A DNA stretch of 61,941 bases from Anaerolineae bacterium. Its GTDB lineage: Bacteria; Chloroflexota; Anaerolineae; 4572-78; J111. Under the pieces are notes generated by a model. That model was not told where the DNA came from, ran no database searches, and saw only the letters and a program-made list of their open reading frames with translations. The translations under genes were made by a program, and so were the position numbers. This document shows positions 8,744 to 17,476 of the stretch, in pieces (the stretch's first letter is position 1; the number at the start of each line of letters is the position of its first letter). The stretch is taken from contig JAJVIM010000030.1 in NCBI GenBank assembly GCA_022071955.1, forward strand, positions 1 through 61,941, in the 5' to 3' direction.

Positions 8744-8773
8744 TGGAGTCCAAAACTGCAGTTTTGGACTCCA
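8744..8773. repeat. Perfect 30-bp palindrome upstream of cobA
   Basis: The 15-bp arms (8744-8758 / 8759-8773) pair perfectly with no loop; the ends are TGGAGTCC and GGACTCCA. It lies in the 209-bp gap between cobI and cobA. The GGAGTCC/GGACTCC ends are shared with the hairpin at 1033, while the inner sequence differs. Confidence 0.8.
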
Positions 8774-8803
8774 GCCACAAATTTTTAACAGGCGGAGCAG
8801 ATT

Positions 8804-8836
8804 CCCTAATTCCTAACTCCTGACTCCTGAATCCTG
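8804..8836. repeat. Heptamer tandem array upstream of cobA
   Basis: Degenerate 7-bp units (TTCCTAA, CTCCTGA, CTCCTGA, ATCCTG) end about 17 bp before the cobA ATG, just ahead of its GTGGAGG ribosome site. Confidence 0.65.
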
Positions 8837-8853
8837 TTTTCAGTGGAGGTTTT

Positions 8854-9645
<792 letters not shown>

Positions 9646-9647
9646 AT

Positions 9648-9731
9648 GGTGAATAGCGAATTGCGAATTGCGAATAATAACGAATGACGAATGACCAGTG
9701 ACGAAGGACGAAGGACGGATGGCGAAGGACC
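9648..9731. repeat. Period-7 degenerate tandem array before cobB
   Basis: About 12 units of 7-8 bp drift from GCGAATT through ACGAATG to ACGAAGG and fill the whole gap between cobA and cobB. The last units supply a purine-rich GAAGGA that may serve as the cobB ribosome site. Confidence 0.7.
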
Positions 9732-9732
9732 A

Positions 9733-11115
9733 ATGACCAAAGACTCTCGGATTTTGATTGCCGGCACCAATTCTGGTGTGGGCAAAACAACAATTACGAT
9801 GGGGCTGATTGCCGCCCTGCGCCGGCGCGGGTTGGCCGTGCAGCCGTTCAAATGCGGCCCGGATTACATCGACCCGACCTATCACACCCTGGCCGCCGGT
9901 CGCCCCTGCCGCAACATCGATACCTGGATGGTGCCGCCGGAGCGCGCAGTGAGCCTGTTTGCCGCCGCCGCCCAATCCGCCAACGTGGCCGTCATCGAAG
10001 GGGTGATGGGCGTGTTTGATGGCTTCAGCTACAGCGAAGACGACGGCAGCAGCGCCCAGATTGCCAAACTGACCGGCGCGCCGGTACTGCTGGTGCTGGA
10101 CGTGGGCAAAATGGCCCGCTCGGCGGGGGCGCTGGCGCTGGGTTACAGCCGCTTCGACCCCGATTTGAACGTGGCCGGCTTCATCCTCAACCGCTGCGGC
10201 TCAGCGAGTCACTTTGAGGGCGTCAAAAACGCCGTCGAAGCGGCCAGCGGCCGGCCGGTGGTCGGCTGGCTGCCCAAAGACGCGGAGCTGCACATCCCGG
10301 AGCGCCATCTGGGGCTGGTGCCCACCGATGAGCGCGGCGAACTGACCGGTTTCATCGACCACGCCGCCGGGGTCATCGCCCGCTATTTTAACCTTGACCA
10401 CATCCTCCAGTTGGCCCAACAAGCCCAACCCATTGCGCTCGCCGCCGAAAATCGTCAATCCAAAATCGTAAATCCAAAATTGAAGATCGCCGTGGCCCGC
10501 GATGCCGCCTTCAGTTTTTATTACGAGGACAACCTTGATTTGCTGCGCCAGGCCGGAGCCGAGATTGTCTTTTTCAGCCCGCTGGCCGATGCCGCCCTGC
10601 CCGCCGGAGTCAGCGGCGTCTATTTGGGCGGCGGCTTCCCGGAACTGTACGCGGCGCAGTTGGCCGCCAACGGCTCGCTGCTGGATTCGCTGCGGCAGGC
10701 GCGCGCCGCCGGCATGCCCATTTTTGCCGAGTGCGGCGGCTTTATGCTGCTCACCCAGGCCATCACCGATTTGGACGGGCAGCGCCACCCGATGGCCGGG
10801 CTGGTGCCGGGCCAGGTACAGATGCAGCCCAAACTGGTCAGCCTGGGCTACCGGCTGGTTGAATCGCCAGGCGGTAATTTTTTGCTGCCGGCGGGCGTCA
10901 CCACCCGCGGCCACGAATTCCACTGGAGCACGTGGTCGGAGCAGGATAACGCCAATTCGGCGGCGTGGGCCATTCGCCCCCGGCGAGATGGCGGCCAGCC
11001 CCGGCTCGATGGCTTTGCCGACGGCAATCTGATTGCCTCGTATGTCCATTTGCACTTTGCCCACGACCTGCGCCTGGCCGAGAATTTTGTGGCCGCCTGC
11101 CGGGAATGGAAGTAA
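9733..11115 (+). CDS. cbiA: Cobyrinate a,c-diamide synthase
   Basis: This ATP- and glutamine-dependent enzyme amidates the a and c side chains of cobyrinic acid. The 460-aa protein has the P-loop AGTNSGVGKTTITMGL (residues 10-25), the QPFKCGPDYIDPTYH block, and a class I glutaminase domain with the cysteine in FAECGGFMLL. HEFHWSTW supplies the conserved His near the end. The ATG at 9733 (MTKDSRILIAG) is preferred to an in-frame upstream ATG that lies within a tandem array. The linker between the two domains (about residues 239-252) is encoded by a short-repeat array that matches intergenic DNA at 1107-1140. Confidence 0.93.
   Translation: MTKDSRILIAGTNSGVGKTTITMGLIAALRRRGLAVQPFKCGPDYIDPTYHTLAAGRPCRNIDTWMVPPERAVSLFAAAAQSANVAVIEGVMGVFDGFSYSEDDGSSAQIAKLTGAPVLLVLDVGKMARSAGALALGYSRFDPDLNVAGFILNRCGSASHFEGVKNAVEAASGRPVVGWLPKDAELHIPERHLGLVPTDERGELTGFIDHAAGVIARYFNLDHILQLAQQAQPIALAAENRQSKIVNPKLKIAVARDAAFSFYYEDNLDLLRQAGAEIVFFSPLADAALPAGVSGVYLGGGFPELYAAQLAANGSLLDSLRQARAAGMPIFAECGGFMLLTQAITDLDGQRHPMAGLVPGQVQMQPKLVSLGYRLVESPGGNFLLPAGVTTRGHEFHWSTWSEQDNANSAAWAIRPRRDGGQPRLDGFADGNLIASYVHLHFAHDLRLAENFVAACREWK
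10449..10484. repeat. Tandem array inside cbiA coding sequence
   Basis: Units AATCGT-, CAATCCAAA- and TAAATCCAAAAT- copy the intergenic array at 1107-1140, but here they are translated in frame as the linker between the synthetase and glutaminase domains. Confidence 0.75.
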
Positions 11116-11264
11116 GAAGTAGGAAGTAGGAAATAGGAAGTAGGAAAAAAGGCAATGTTGTTTTGGGCGGCTTTGCCGCCCAAAACAACATCAAAAGAAA
11201 ATCCCCCTTCTCCCCAATGGGGACGAAGTGCCCGAAGGGTAGAAGGGGGCGGGGGGATGAGGGG
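11111..11264. repeat. Heptamer array joined to palindromic element copy C
   Basis: From 11111 to 11147 there are GTAGGAA-type heptamers. At 11155-11171 / 11175-11191 lies a perfect 17-bp stem with a TTT loop (the reverse-strand form of copies A and B), followed by the C-rich then G-rich right half up to 11264. The usual left C-rich arm is missing and the heptamers sit in its place. Confidence 0.8.
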
Positions 11265-11291
11265 AAACAACATTTACTTTGTGAGCAACCT

Positions 11292-12260
11292 ATGACAACA
11301 ACCCACCCACCCATAACCGTTTCCGTGCCCGGCACCTGCGGCGAGCTGGTGCAGGGCTGGCACCCCGATTGGGACGTGCCGGTGCTGGTCTCCTGCCCCA
11401 TCGAGCTGAGCAGCCGGGTAACCGTAAGCCTGCGCCCGGACCCGCGGCTGATTGCGCCCCGCAGCGGCTACGCCAAACTGCGCCAGGCCGCCCGGCTGGC
11501 CCTGACCACGCTCAACTGCCCCCAGGCGGGCGCAACTATGAACGTAACCAGTCAATTAAAACGGGGACGCGGCATGGCCTCCAGCACCGCCGACGTGGTG
11601 GGCGCGCTGGCCGGGCTGGCCATCGCTCTGGGCCGGCCCTTTTCACCGGCGCAACTGGCCGGGCTGGCCTGCCAGATTGAACCCACCGACAGCGTGATGT
11701 TTGCCGAACTGGCGGCGCTGGCCTACCGCGATGGTGGTCATTTTGAGATTATCGGGCCGGCGCCGGCGCTGCCGCTGCTCATGCTCGATGCCGGCGGCGC
11801 GGTTGACACCCTGGCTTACAACCGCCAGCTCAACCTGAGCGCCCTGCGCGCCCTGGGGCCCACCACCGCCGAGGCGCTGGCGCTGCTGCGGCAGGGCGAT
11901 CCCGCGGCCATTGGCGCGGCGGCCACGCTCAGCGCGGTCAGCTACCAGCCCATCCTGTTTAACCCGCTGCTGGCTCCGGCGCAGGAATGGGCCGCCGCCA
12001 CCGGCGCGCTTGGGGTGGTGCGGGCGCACAGCGGCAGCGTCATCGGCCTGCTGTACCCGCCCGGCGCACCCCTGGCCGAGCCGGCCCGCTGGCTGAAAAA
12101 ACAGTTTACCGGCAGCCTTACCCAAACCCGGCTCACGCCCGGCGGCGTTGGGCTTGAGCAGGCCAGCCCCGCCGCCCCGGAAACTCGCCCGGCGGCGCGC
12201 GCGCCCCGCTACGCCGCCCCCACCTATCAACTTTTAGAACCTGTGGAAAGTATTGTATGA
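11292..12260 (+). CDS. pduX: PduX-like L-threonine kinase (GHMP family)
   Basis: PduX phosphorylates L-threonine to give the substrate of CobD, feeding the aminopropanol linker of cobalamin. The 322-aa protein begins with VPGTCGELVQG, the PduX-type start, and has the GHMP ATP-binding motif RGMASSTADVVGAL and the third motif AHSGSVIGLL. The start at 11292 gives the family N-terminus; longer in-frame starts run through repeat copy C. It overlaps cobQ by 4 bp (ATGA). Another GHMP substrate cannot be excluded from sequence alone, but cobD lies in the same locus. Confidence 0.85.
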   Translation: MTTTHPPITVSVPGTCGELVQGWHPDWDVPVLVSCPIELSSRVTVSLRPDPRLIAPRSGYAKLRQAARLALTTLNCPQAGATMNVTSQLKRGRGMASSTADVVGALAGLAIALGRPFSPAQLAGLACQIEPTDSVMFAELAALAYRDGGHFEIIGPAPALPLLMLDAGGAVDTLAYNRQLNLSALRALGPTTAEALALLRQGDPAAIGAAATLSAVSYQPILFNPLLAPAQEWAAATGALGVVRAHSGSVIGLLYPPGAPLAEPARWLKKQFTGSLTQTRLTPGGVGLEQASPAAPETRPAARAPRYAAPTYQLLEPVESIV

Positions 12261-13756
12261 CCGCCAAAACATTAATGATTTTGGGCACGCATTCCAACGC
12301 CGGCAAGTCAATTTTAGTCACGGCGCTGTGCCGTATTTTTGCCCGGCAAGGCTATCGCGTGGCCCCGTTTAAGGCCCAAAATATGGCGCTGAACGCCGGC
12401 GTTACCCCCGACGGCCACGAAATTGGCCGGGCCACCATTGCCCAGGCCGAAGCCGCCGGCGTGGCCCCGCACGTTGATATGAACCCGGTGCTGCTCAAGC
12501 CAGAAGGCAATGGCCGCAGCCAGGTGGTGCTCAACGGGCGGGCGCACACCCACATCCACGCCGACAACTGGTACAGCCTGAAGCCGTTTTTGTGGGAACA
12601 CGTCACCGCCGCGCTCGACAGGCTGCGCAGCCGCTTTGATCTGGTCATTATGGAAGGCGCGGGCAGCCCGGCGGAAATCAATTTAAAAGAGGGCGATATT
12701 GTGAACACCCGCGTGGCTCTGCACGCCAACGCGCCCACCCTGCTGGTGGGCGATATTGACCGGGGCGGCGTGTTTGCGGCGCTGGTCGGCACAATGGTGC
12801 TGCTGGAACCGGCCGAGCGCGCGCTGATCAAAGCCTTTGTTATTAACAAATTCCGCGGCGATGTGAGCCTGCTGGGCGACGGCCTGGTCATGCTGCAAGC
12901 CCGCGCTTTCAACACGCCCACGCTGGGCGTTGTCCCCTACCTGCCCCACATTGGCGTGGCCGCCGAGGACTCGGTGGCGCTGGACGAGGTGCAGCGCAGC
13001 GGCAGCGCGCCGGTCGATATTGCCGTCATCCGGCTGCCGCGCATTTCTAATTTTGATGACTTTGACCCGCTGCGGGCTGAGGCCGGCGTGCAGGTGCGCT
13101 TTGTGGAACGGCTGGCCGAGTTGGGCCAACCGGCGGCCATTATTCTGCCCGGCAGCAAAATGACGCTCGATGATTTGGCCTGGCTGCGCGAGAGCGGGCT
13201 GGCCGCGGAAATTACGGCCCGCGCCGGAGCCGGGGTGGCGGTGGTCGGCATTTGCGGCGGCTACCAGATTTTGGGGGAAACGCTGTTCGATCCCGACGGC
13301 AGCGAGGCCGCCCCCGGCACGCGCGCGGCGGGGCTGGGCTTGCTGCCGGTGCAGACCACCTTTGCCGGCGACAAACGGACGGTGCAGGTGCAGGCTACCC
13401 TGCAAGCCGCCAGCGGGCCGCTGGCCGCGCTGCACGGCCTGCCCATCCGCGGCTACGAAATCCACATGGGCCGCAGCCAGCCCACCCGCAGCGACGCGCC
13501 GGCGCTGTGCATCATTGCCGGGCCGGAGGGCGGTCACCCGGATGGCATGCTGGCGGCGGAGGGTCGCTGCTGGGGCACGTATCTGCACGGCATTTTTGAT
13601 AACGATACCCTGCGCCACGCCTGGCTGCACAGCCTGGGCTGGCAAAGCGATGGCCAGCTTTTTGACCGGCAGCAGGCTTACAACCGCCTGGCCGACCACG
13701 TGGAAGCGCATCTGGATATGGCCCTGTTGCAGCGCATCATCGACGGGCAGGTGTAA
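12257..13756 (+). CDS. cbiP: Cobyric acid synthase
   Basis: CbiP/CobQ amidates side chains b, d, e and g of adenosyl-cobyrinate diamide. The 499-aa length is normal. The N-terminal P-loop GTHSNAGKSILVTALCRIF, the PFKAQNMALNAG block and PVLLKPEGNGRSQVVLNGR are canonical. The glutaminase half has the cysteine in GICGGYQILGE, and GYEIHMGRS supplies the conserved His region. It starts 4 bp inside pduX and ends 2 bp before cbiB, so the three are probably translated together. Confidence 0.95.
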   Translation: MTAKTLMILGTHSNAGKSILVTALCRIFARQGYRVAPFKAQNMALNAGVTPDGHEIGRATIAQAEAAGVAPHVDMNPVLLKPEGNGRSQVVLNGRAHTHIHADNWYSLKPFLWEHVTAALDRLRSRFDLVIMEGAGSPAEINLKEGDIVNTRVALHANAPTLLVGDIDRGGVFAALVGTMVLLEPAERALIKAFVINKFRGDVSLLGDGLVMLQARAFNTPTLGVVPYLPHIGVAAEDSVALDEVQRSGSAPVDIAVIRLPRISNFDDFDPLRAEAGVQVRFVERLAELGQPAAIILPGSKMTLDDLAWLRESGLAAEITARAGAGVAVVGICGGYQILGETLFDPDGSEAAPGTRAAGLGLLPVQTTFAGDKRTVQVQATLQAASGPLAALHGLPIRGYEIHMGRSQPTRSDAPALCIIAGPEGGHPDGMLAAEGRCWGTYLHGIFDNDTLRHAWLHSLGWQSDGQLFDRQQAYNRLADHVEAHLDMALLQRIIDGQV

Positions 13757-13758
13757 CC

Positions 13759-14748
13759 GTGAGCCGGGTTGGGGTCATTTTGCTGGCGCTGGCCATTGAC
13801 CTGCTGTGGGGCGATCCGCCCAATCGCTGGCACCCGGTGGTGCTGATGGGCAACTGGCTCAGTTTGGGCCGGCGGCGCGCCCCGCAGCAGCAGCGTTTCT
13901 GGTTTGGCGCGGGCTGGATAGTGGCCGGGCTGGCGCTCTTTTCGCTGCCGTGGAAGCTGTTGCGCCCTTTTGTAACCCCAAAGGGCGCGCAAAGTCGCAA
14001 AGCCGCAAAGTCTTCCTTATTTCAACCCTCACCTGCCCCCGTCAGGGGGTATTTCCTGCTTTCGCTTCTCTTTTCGGCGGTTTTGCTCAAGCCGGTGCTG
14101 GCCTACCGCAACCTGCGCGGCGCGGTGGGTGAAATTCTGGCCGCGCTCAGCGCCGATAACCTGCCGGAAGCGCGGCGGCTGCTGGCCTGGCATCTGGTTA
14201 GCCGCGATACCGGCCAGCTCAGCGCCGAAGAAGTGATTGGGGCCACGGTTGAATCGCTGGCGGAGAACGTGACCGACAGCCTGGTTGCGCCGCTGGCGGC
14301 TTACAGCGCCGGCGGGCTGCCCGCGGCGTGGGCTTATCGCTTTGCCAACACCGCCGACGCCATGTGGGGCTATCGCACCCCGGAGCTGGAGCAACTGGGC
14401 AAATTTGCGGCCCGGCTGGACGACGCGCTCAACTGGCTGCCGGCCCGGCTGGTCGGCTGGATGATGGTGCTGTCGGCCTGGCTGGTGGGCGAAGACGCGG
14501 CCAACGCCGCCCGGACGATGCTGGCGCAGCACAACCGCACCGTCAGCCCCAACGCCGGCTGGACGATGAGCGCCGCCGCCGGAGCGCTGGGCATCACCTT
14601 AACCAAGCGGGATGTCTACGCGCTGGAGGGCGGCTCCGCGCCGCTGACCGCGGAAACAGTGCGGCGGGCGCTGCGCCTGGCCGATGTGGCCGCGGCGCTG
14701 AGCGTGGCGGCTGTTTGCGCCGGCGCGTATTTTTGGCACAGAAAGTAG
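13759..14748 (+). CDS. cbiB: Adenosylcobinamide-phosphate synthase
   Basis: This integral membrane enzyme attaches aminopropanol (phosphate) to cobyric acid. The 329-aa product starts at GTG 13759, two bases after the cbiP stop. The family motif LLWGDPPNRWHPVVLMG is at the N-terminus, and VIGATVESLAENVTDSLVAPL and FANTADAMWGYRT follow. Several hydrophobic helices are visible. Residues of about 73-96 are unusual: they are encoded by DNA that looks like a short tandem array plus the arm of an intergenic palindromic element. The frame is kept and the flanking helices are intact, so the protein may still be functional. Confidence 0.9.
   Translation: MSRVGVILLALAIDLLWGDPPNRWHPVVLMGNWLSLGRRRAPQQQRFWFGAGWIVAGLALFSLPWKLLRPFVTPKGAQSRKAAKSSLFQPSPAPVRGYFLLSLLFSAVLLKPVLAYRNLRGAVGEILAALSADNLPEARRLLAWHLVSRDTGQLSAEEVIGATVESLAENVTDSLVAPLAAYSAGGLPAAWAYRFANTADAMWGYRTPELEQLGKFAARLDDALNWLPARLVGWMMVLSAWLVGEDAANAARTMLAQHNRTVSPNAGWTMSAAAGALGITLTKRDVYALEGGSAPLTAETVRRALRLADVAAALSVAAVCAGAYFWHRK
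13986..14050. repeat. Repeat-like insert inside cbiB
   Basis: CGCAAAGT/CGCAAAGC units (13986-14012) are followed by CCCTCACCTGCCCCCGTCAG and GGGG (14028-14050), which looks like the C-rich arm and small hairpin of the palindromic element family. The stretch is in frame and encodes a basic hydrophilic loop. Confidence 0.6.
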
Positions 14749-15097
14749 CAGATTTATGTGCGGTAATTTCCTCTGACACGCCTCAAGATTTCCCCACCCC
14801 CCAACCCCATCCCCTGTGGGCTTATCTTTACCTAATAAGTGGCGTAAGTAGCAAACCATGTAAATAAGGTTGACCCCCACCCCCTACCCCCTCCCCCAAA
14901 ATGGGGGAGGGGAAAACATTACGTGGTCAGTTTTGGGCGGCTTTGCCGCCCAAAACTGACCACAAAAGACAAACCCCCCTTCTCCCATAGGGAGAAGGGG
15001 GACGGGGGGATGAGGGGAAAATTTGCTTGACCACGTTATGACTAATGATAAGCCCTGTGGGAGAGGGGGCCGGGGGGTGAGGGCAACAACGCAACCC
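14749..15097. repeat. Palindromic element copy D and flanks between cbiB and cobD
   Basis: This 349-bp gap separates convergent cbiB and cobD. Copy D runs from 14873 to 15017, with a perfect 19-bp stem and TTT loop (14923-14941 / 14945-14963). ACGTGGTCA before the stem recurs inverted as TGACCACGT about 100 bp later (15029-15037), outside the right arm. A further fragment of G-rich arm follows at about 15055-15082. No gene is supported here. Confidence 0.8.
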
Positions 15098-16186
15098 TCA
15101 ATCAAGCCCAATCCGGAGCGCATCGATTAGCCGCGCGTTTTGTTCGGCGCGGCGGGTAGCGATGCGCACATACTCCGGCAGGCCAAACGAGGCGCAATCG
15201 CGCACCAGCAGCCCCTGCCGCAGCAGCTTCAGCCGAAACCCGGCGGCAGCGCCAACGGGCATCAAAAAGTAGTGCGTGGCCGACGGCGCGGGGGCGAACC
15301 CCAGCCCGGTCAATCCGGCCAGCAACTCGGCTTTGGCCCGGTAGAGGTCCGCGAGGCACTGCTGCAAATAGGCTTCATCGGCCAGCGCCGCCAGCCCGGC
15401 GGCCTGGGCCAGCCCGCTGACATTCCAGGCGGGGCGCACGGCGGCAATCGCGGCGATGAGCGGGTGGTTGTGGCTGGCGGCAAAACCCAGCCGCAGCCCG
15501 GCCAGGGCGTAATCCTTGGTCATCGAGCGCACCACCAGCACATTGCGGGCCGGCACGGTCAGCGCGGAAGCCAGCGCCGGGGTAAACCCCAGGTACGACT
15601 CATCGACCACAAAAAGCGCGTCCGGCTGCTGGCCGGTCCACGCGGCAATTTGGGCCGGGGGCAGGGTTTGGCCGGTGGGGTTGTTGGGGTTGCACACAAA
15701 CACCAGCCGGGGGCGCAGTTTGGCCAGTTGCGCGGCCACGGTGGCGGGATCGATGGCGAAATCGGGGGGCGGGGCGGTAAAAGTGTGAACCACCGCGCCC
15801 ATCAGCTTTGAAACGCGGCGATATTCGCCAAAGGTTGGCTCAATGATGAGCACCGGATCGCCGGGGCTGAGCGTGGCAAAGGCCAGCAGCCAGAACAACT
15901 CGGCGGTGCCGTTGCCAATGACAAAGTTGTCCGGCGGCAGGTTGAGCCGCGCCGCCAGCGCCCGCCGCAGGGCAATGGCCTCGCGATCGGGGTAGCGGTC
16001 AACCGGCACCGCCGCCAGCGCCTGGGCCACCCGCGGCGAAGGGCCGTAAGGGTTACTGTTCACGCTGAAATCCAGTACATTGGCCGGGTTCAGCGCCAAA
16101 TTTTCAAGTTCAGCAAAATCAAACGCGCCGTGATACGCCGGCGCAATCTTATCAATTTCAGGACGGTGAAACGTGATTTCTTTCAA
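15098..16186 (-). CDS. cobD: L-threonine-O-3-phosphate decarboxylase
   Basis: This PLP enzyme of the HisC-like fold makes (R)-1-amino-2-propanol O-2-phosphate from the PduX product. The 362-aa protein has the PLP lysine in RSMTKDYALAGLRLGFA, the FVCNPNNPTGQTL block and GNGTAELFWLLA near the cofactor phosphate site. The start is a TTG (16184-16186) with GAGG 8 bp upstream on the minus strand. It overlaps the divergent cobT start by 14 bp, so the two 5' ends share the same DNA. The related histidinol-phosphate aminotransferase is the main alternative, but the setting argues for CobD. Confidence 0.88.
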   Translation of the reverse strand: MKEITFHRPEIDKIAPAYHGAFDFAELENLALNPANVLDFSVNSNPYGPSPRVAQALAAVPVDRYPDREAIALRRALAARLNLPPDNFVIGNGTAELFWLLAFATLSPGDPVLIIEPTFGEYRRVSKLMGAVVHTFTAPPPDFAIDPATVAAQLAKLRPRLVFVCNPNNPTGQTLPPAQIAAWTGQQPDALFVVDESYLGFTPALASALTVPARNVLVVRSMTKDYALAGLRLGFAASHNHPLIAAIAAVRPAWNVSGLAQAAGLAALADEAYLQQCLADLYRAKAELLAGLTGLGFAPAPSATHYFLMPVGAAAGFRLKLLRQGLLVRDCASFGLPEYVRIATRRAEQNARLIDALRIGLD

Positions 16187-17216
16187 TATTCAACCTCTGT
16201 CAGATGAATTAACCGCACAGTTGCAACACAAAATCGACTTTAAAACCAAACCGCTGGGCGCGTTGGGCGCGCTGGAACGGGTGGCCCTGAAAATTGGCCG
16301 CATTCAGGATACGCTATCGCCGCAACTCCGGCAACCCGCCATGCTGGTTTTTGCCGGCGACCACGGCCTGGCCCGCGAAGGCGTTAGCCCCTACCCGCAG
16401 GAAGTGACCTACCAGATGGTCTTTAATTTTTTGGCCGGCGGCGCGGCCATCAATGTCTTTTGCCGGCAAAACGGCATCGATATTAAAGTGGTGGATGCGG
16501 GCGTTAATTTTGACTTTGAGCCGCACCCGGCGCTGATTGACGCCAAAATTGCCAAGGGTACCCAGAGCGCGCTGCGCGGCCCGGCTATGACCACCGCTCA
16601 ATGCGAGGCGGCGCTGGCCAAAGGCGCGGCGCTGGTGCAAACAGTGTTTGATGAGGGCTGCAACGTCATCGGTTTTGGCGAGATGGGCATTGGCAACACC
16701 TCGGCGGCGGCGCTGCTGATGAGCGTGCTGGGCGGCATCCCCATTGCCGACTGCGTGGGGCGCGGCACCGGCCTGGACGACGCCGGCCTGGCCCGCAAAA
16801 AGGAAATTCTGGCGCAGGCGCTGGCCAATAACCCGGTTGAGGCGTCGGAGCCGCTGGCGGTGCTGGCCACGTTTGGCGGGTTTGAAATTGCCATGATGGC
16901 CGGAGCGATGCTCAAAGCCGCCGAGTTAAAAATGGTGGTGCTGGTCGATGGCTTTATCTCGTCGGCGGCGCTGCTGGCGGCGCGGGCGTTTAACCCGCAC
17001 GTGCCGGACTACTGCATTTTCACCCACCAGTCGCACGAATCCGGCCACCAGAAGTTGCTGGCGCTGCTGGGCGCGGAGCCGCTGGTCAATTTAGAAATGC
17101 GGCTGGGCGAAGGCTCCGGCGCGGCGGTGGCGTACCCGCTGGTAGTGGCGGCGGTCAATTTTCTCAACCAGATGGCCTCGTTTGAGTCGGCTAACGTGAG
17201 CCAAAAAAGCGAATAA
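16173..17216 (+). CDS. cobT: Nicotinate-nucleotide:dimethylbenzimidazole phosphoribosyltransferase
   Basis: CobT activates the lower-ligand base as alpha-ribazole phosphate. The 347-aa length is normal. Signatures include KTKPLGALGALERVALKIGR, FAGDHGLAREGVSPYPQEVT, and the conserved GFGEMGIGNTSAAALLM. GTG 16173 is preceded by AGGA about 9 bp upstream. The start lies within the 5' end of the opposite-strand cobD. It is the last gene of the cobalamin region; CobU, CobS and an adenosyltransferase are not found nearby. Confidence 0.94.
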   Translation: MISFNIQPLSDELTAQLQHKIDFKTKPLGALGALERVALKIGRIQDTLSPQLRQPAMLVFAGDHGLAREGVSPYPQEVTYQMVFNFLAGGAAINVFCRQNGIDIKVVDAGVNFDFEPHPALIDAKIAKGTQSALRGPAMTTAQCEAALAKGAALVQTVFDEGCNVIGFGEMGIGNTSAAALLMSVLGGIPIADCVGRGTGLDDAGLARKKEILAQALANNPVEASEPLAVLATFGGFEIAMMAGAMLKAAELKMVVLVDGFISSAALLAARAFNPHVPDYCIFTHQSHESGHQKLLALLGAEPLVNLEMRLGEGSGAAVAYPLVVAAVNFLNQMASFESANVSQKSE

Positions 17217-17228
17217 CAGCGGCCGTTA

Positions 17229-17250
17229 AATTTTGCCGGCCGGCAAAATT
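17229..17250. repeat. Perfect 22-bp palindrome after cobT
   Basis: The arms AATTTTGCCGG (17229-17239) and CCGGCAAAATT (17240-17250) pair with no loop, starting 12 bp after the cobT stop. There is no T-run on either strand, so an operator or a transcript-end hairpin are both possible. Confidence 0.6.
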
Positions 17251-17279
17251 CGGTATGATACCGGCACTGTAACGAGAGT

Positions 17280-17444
17280 GGGTAGTGGTTGAATGGTAAG
17301 TGATACCTTTTCCCCATCCCCCCTACCCCCCTTCCCTGGGGAAGGGGGGGAAATGATGAAGCGGTGTGTTGTCGGGCGCAATGCGCCCGACAACACACCA
17401 AATTCCTAAACTCCTCTCCCGCTGACAGGGGGAGGGGGTGAGGG
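17280..17444. repeat. Palindromic element copy E with terminal repeat
   Basis: The element starts with GGGTAGTGGTTGAATGG (17280-17296), which continues as a 28-bp end shared with copy G at 60738. The core is a perfect 17-bp stem with AAT loop (17363-17379 / 17383-17399), flanked by C-rich and G-rich arms. It lies between cobT and the antiporter gene. Confidence 0.8.
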
Positions 17445-17476
17445 TCAGTCAACTCTATTTTCACAGGAGGTTTGCC

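Noticed and set aside
8645..8853. Cobalamin riboswitch in the cobI-cobA gap or other gaps
   Set aside because: No B12-box-like conserved core was recognised; the gap holds a palindrome and a heptamer array instead.
9648..9731. CRISPR array
   Set aside because: Unit length is 7-8 bp with no unique spacers; no cas gene is present.
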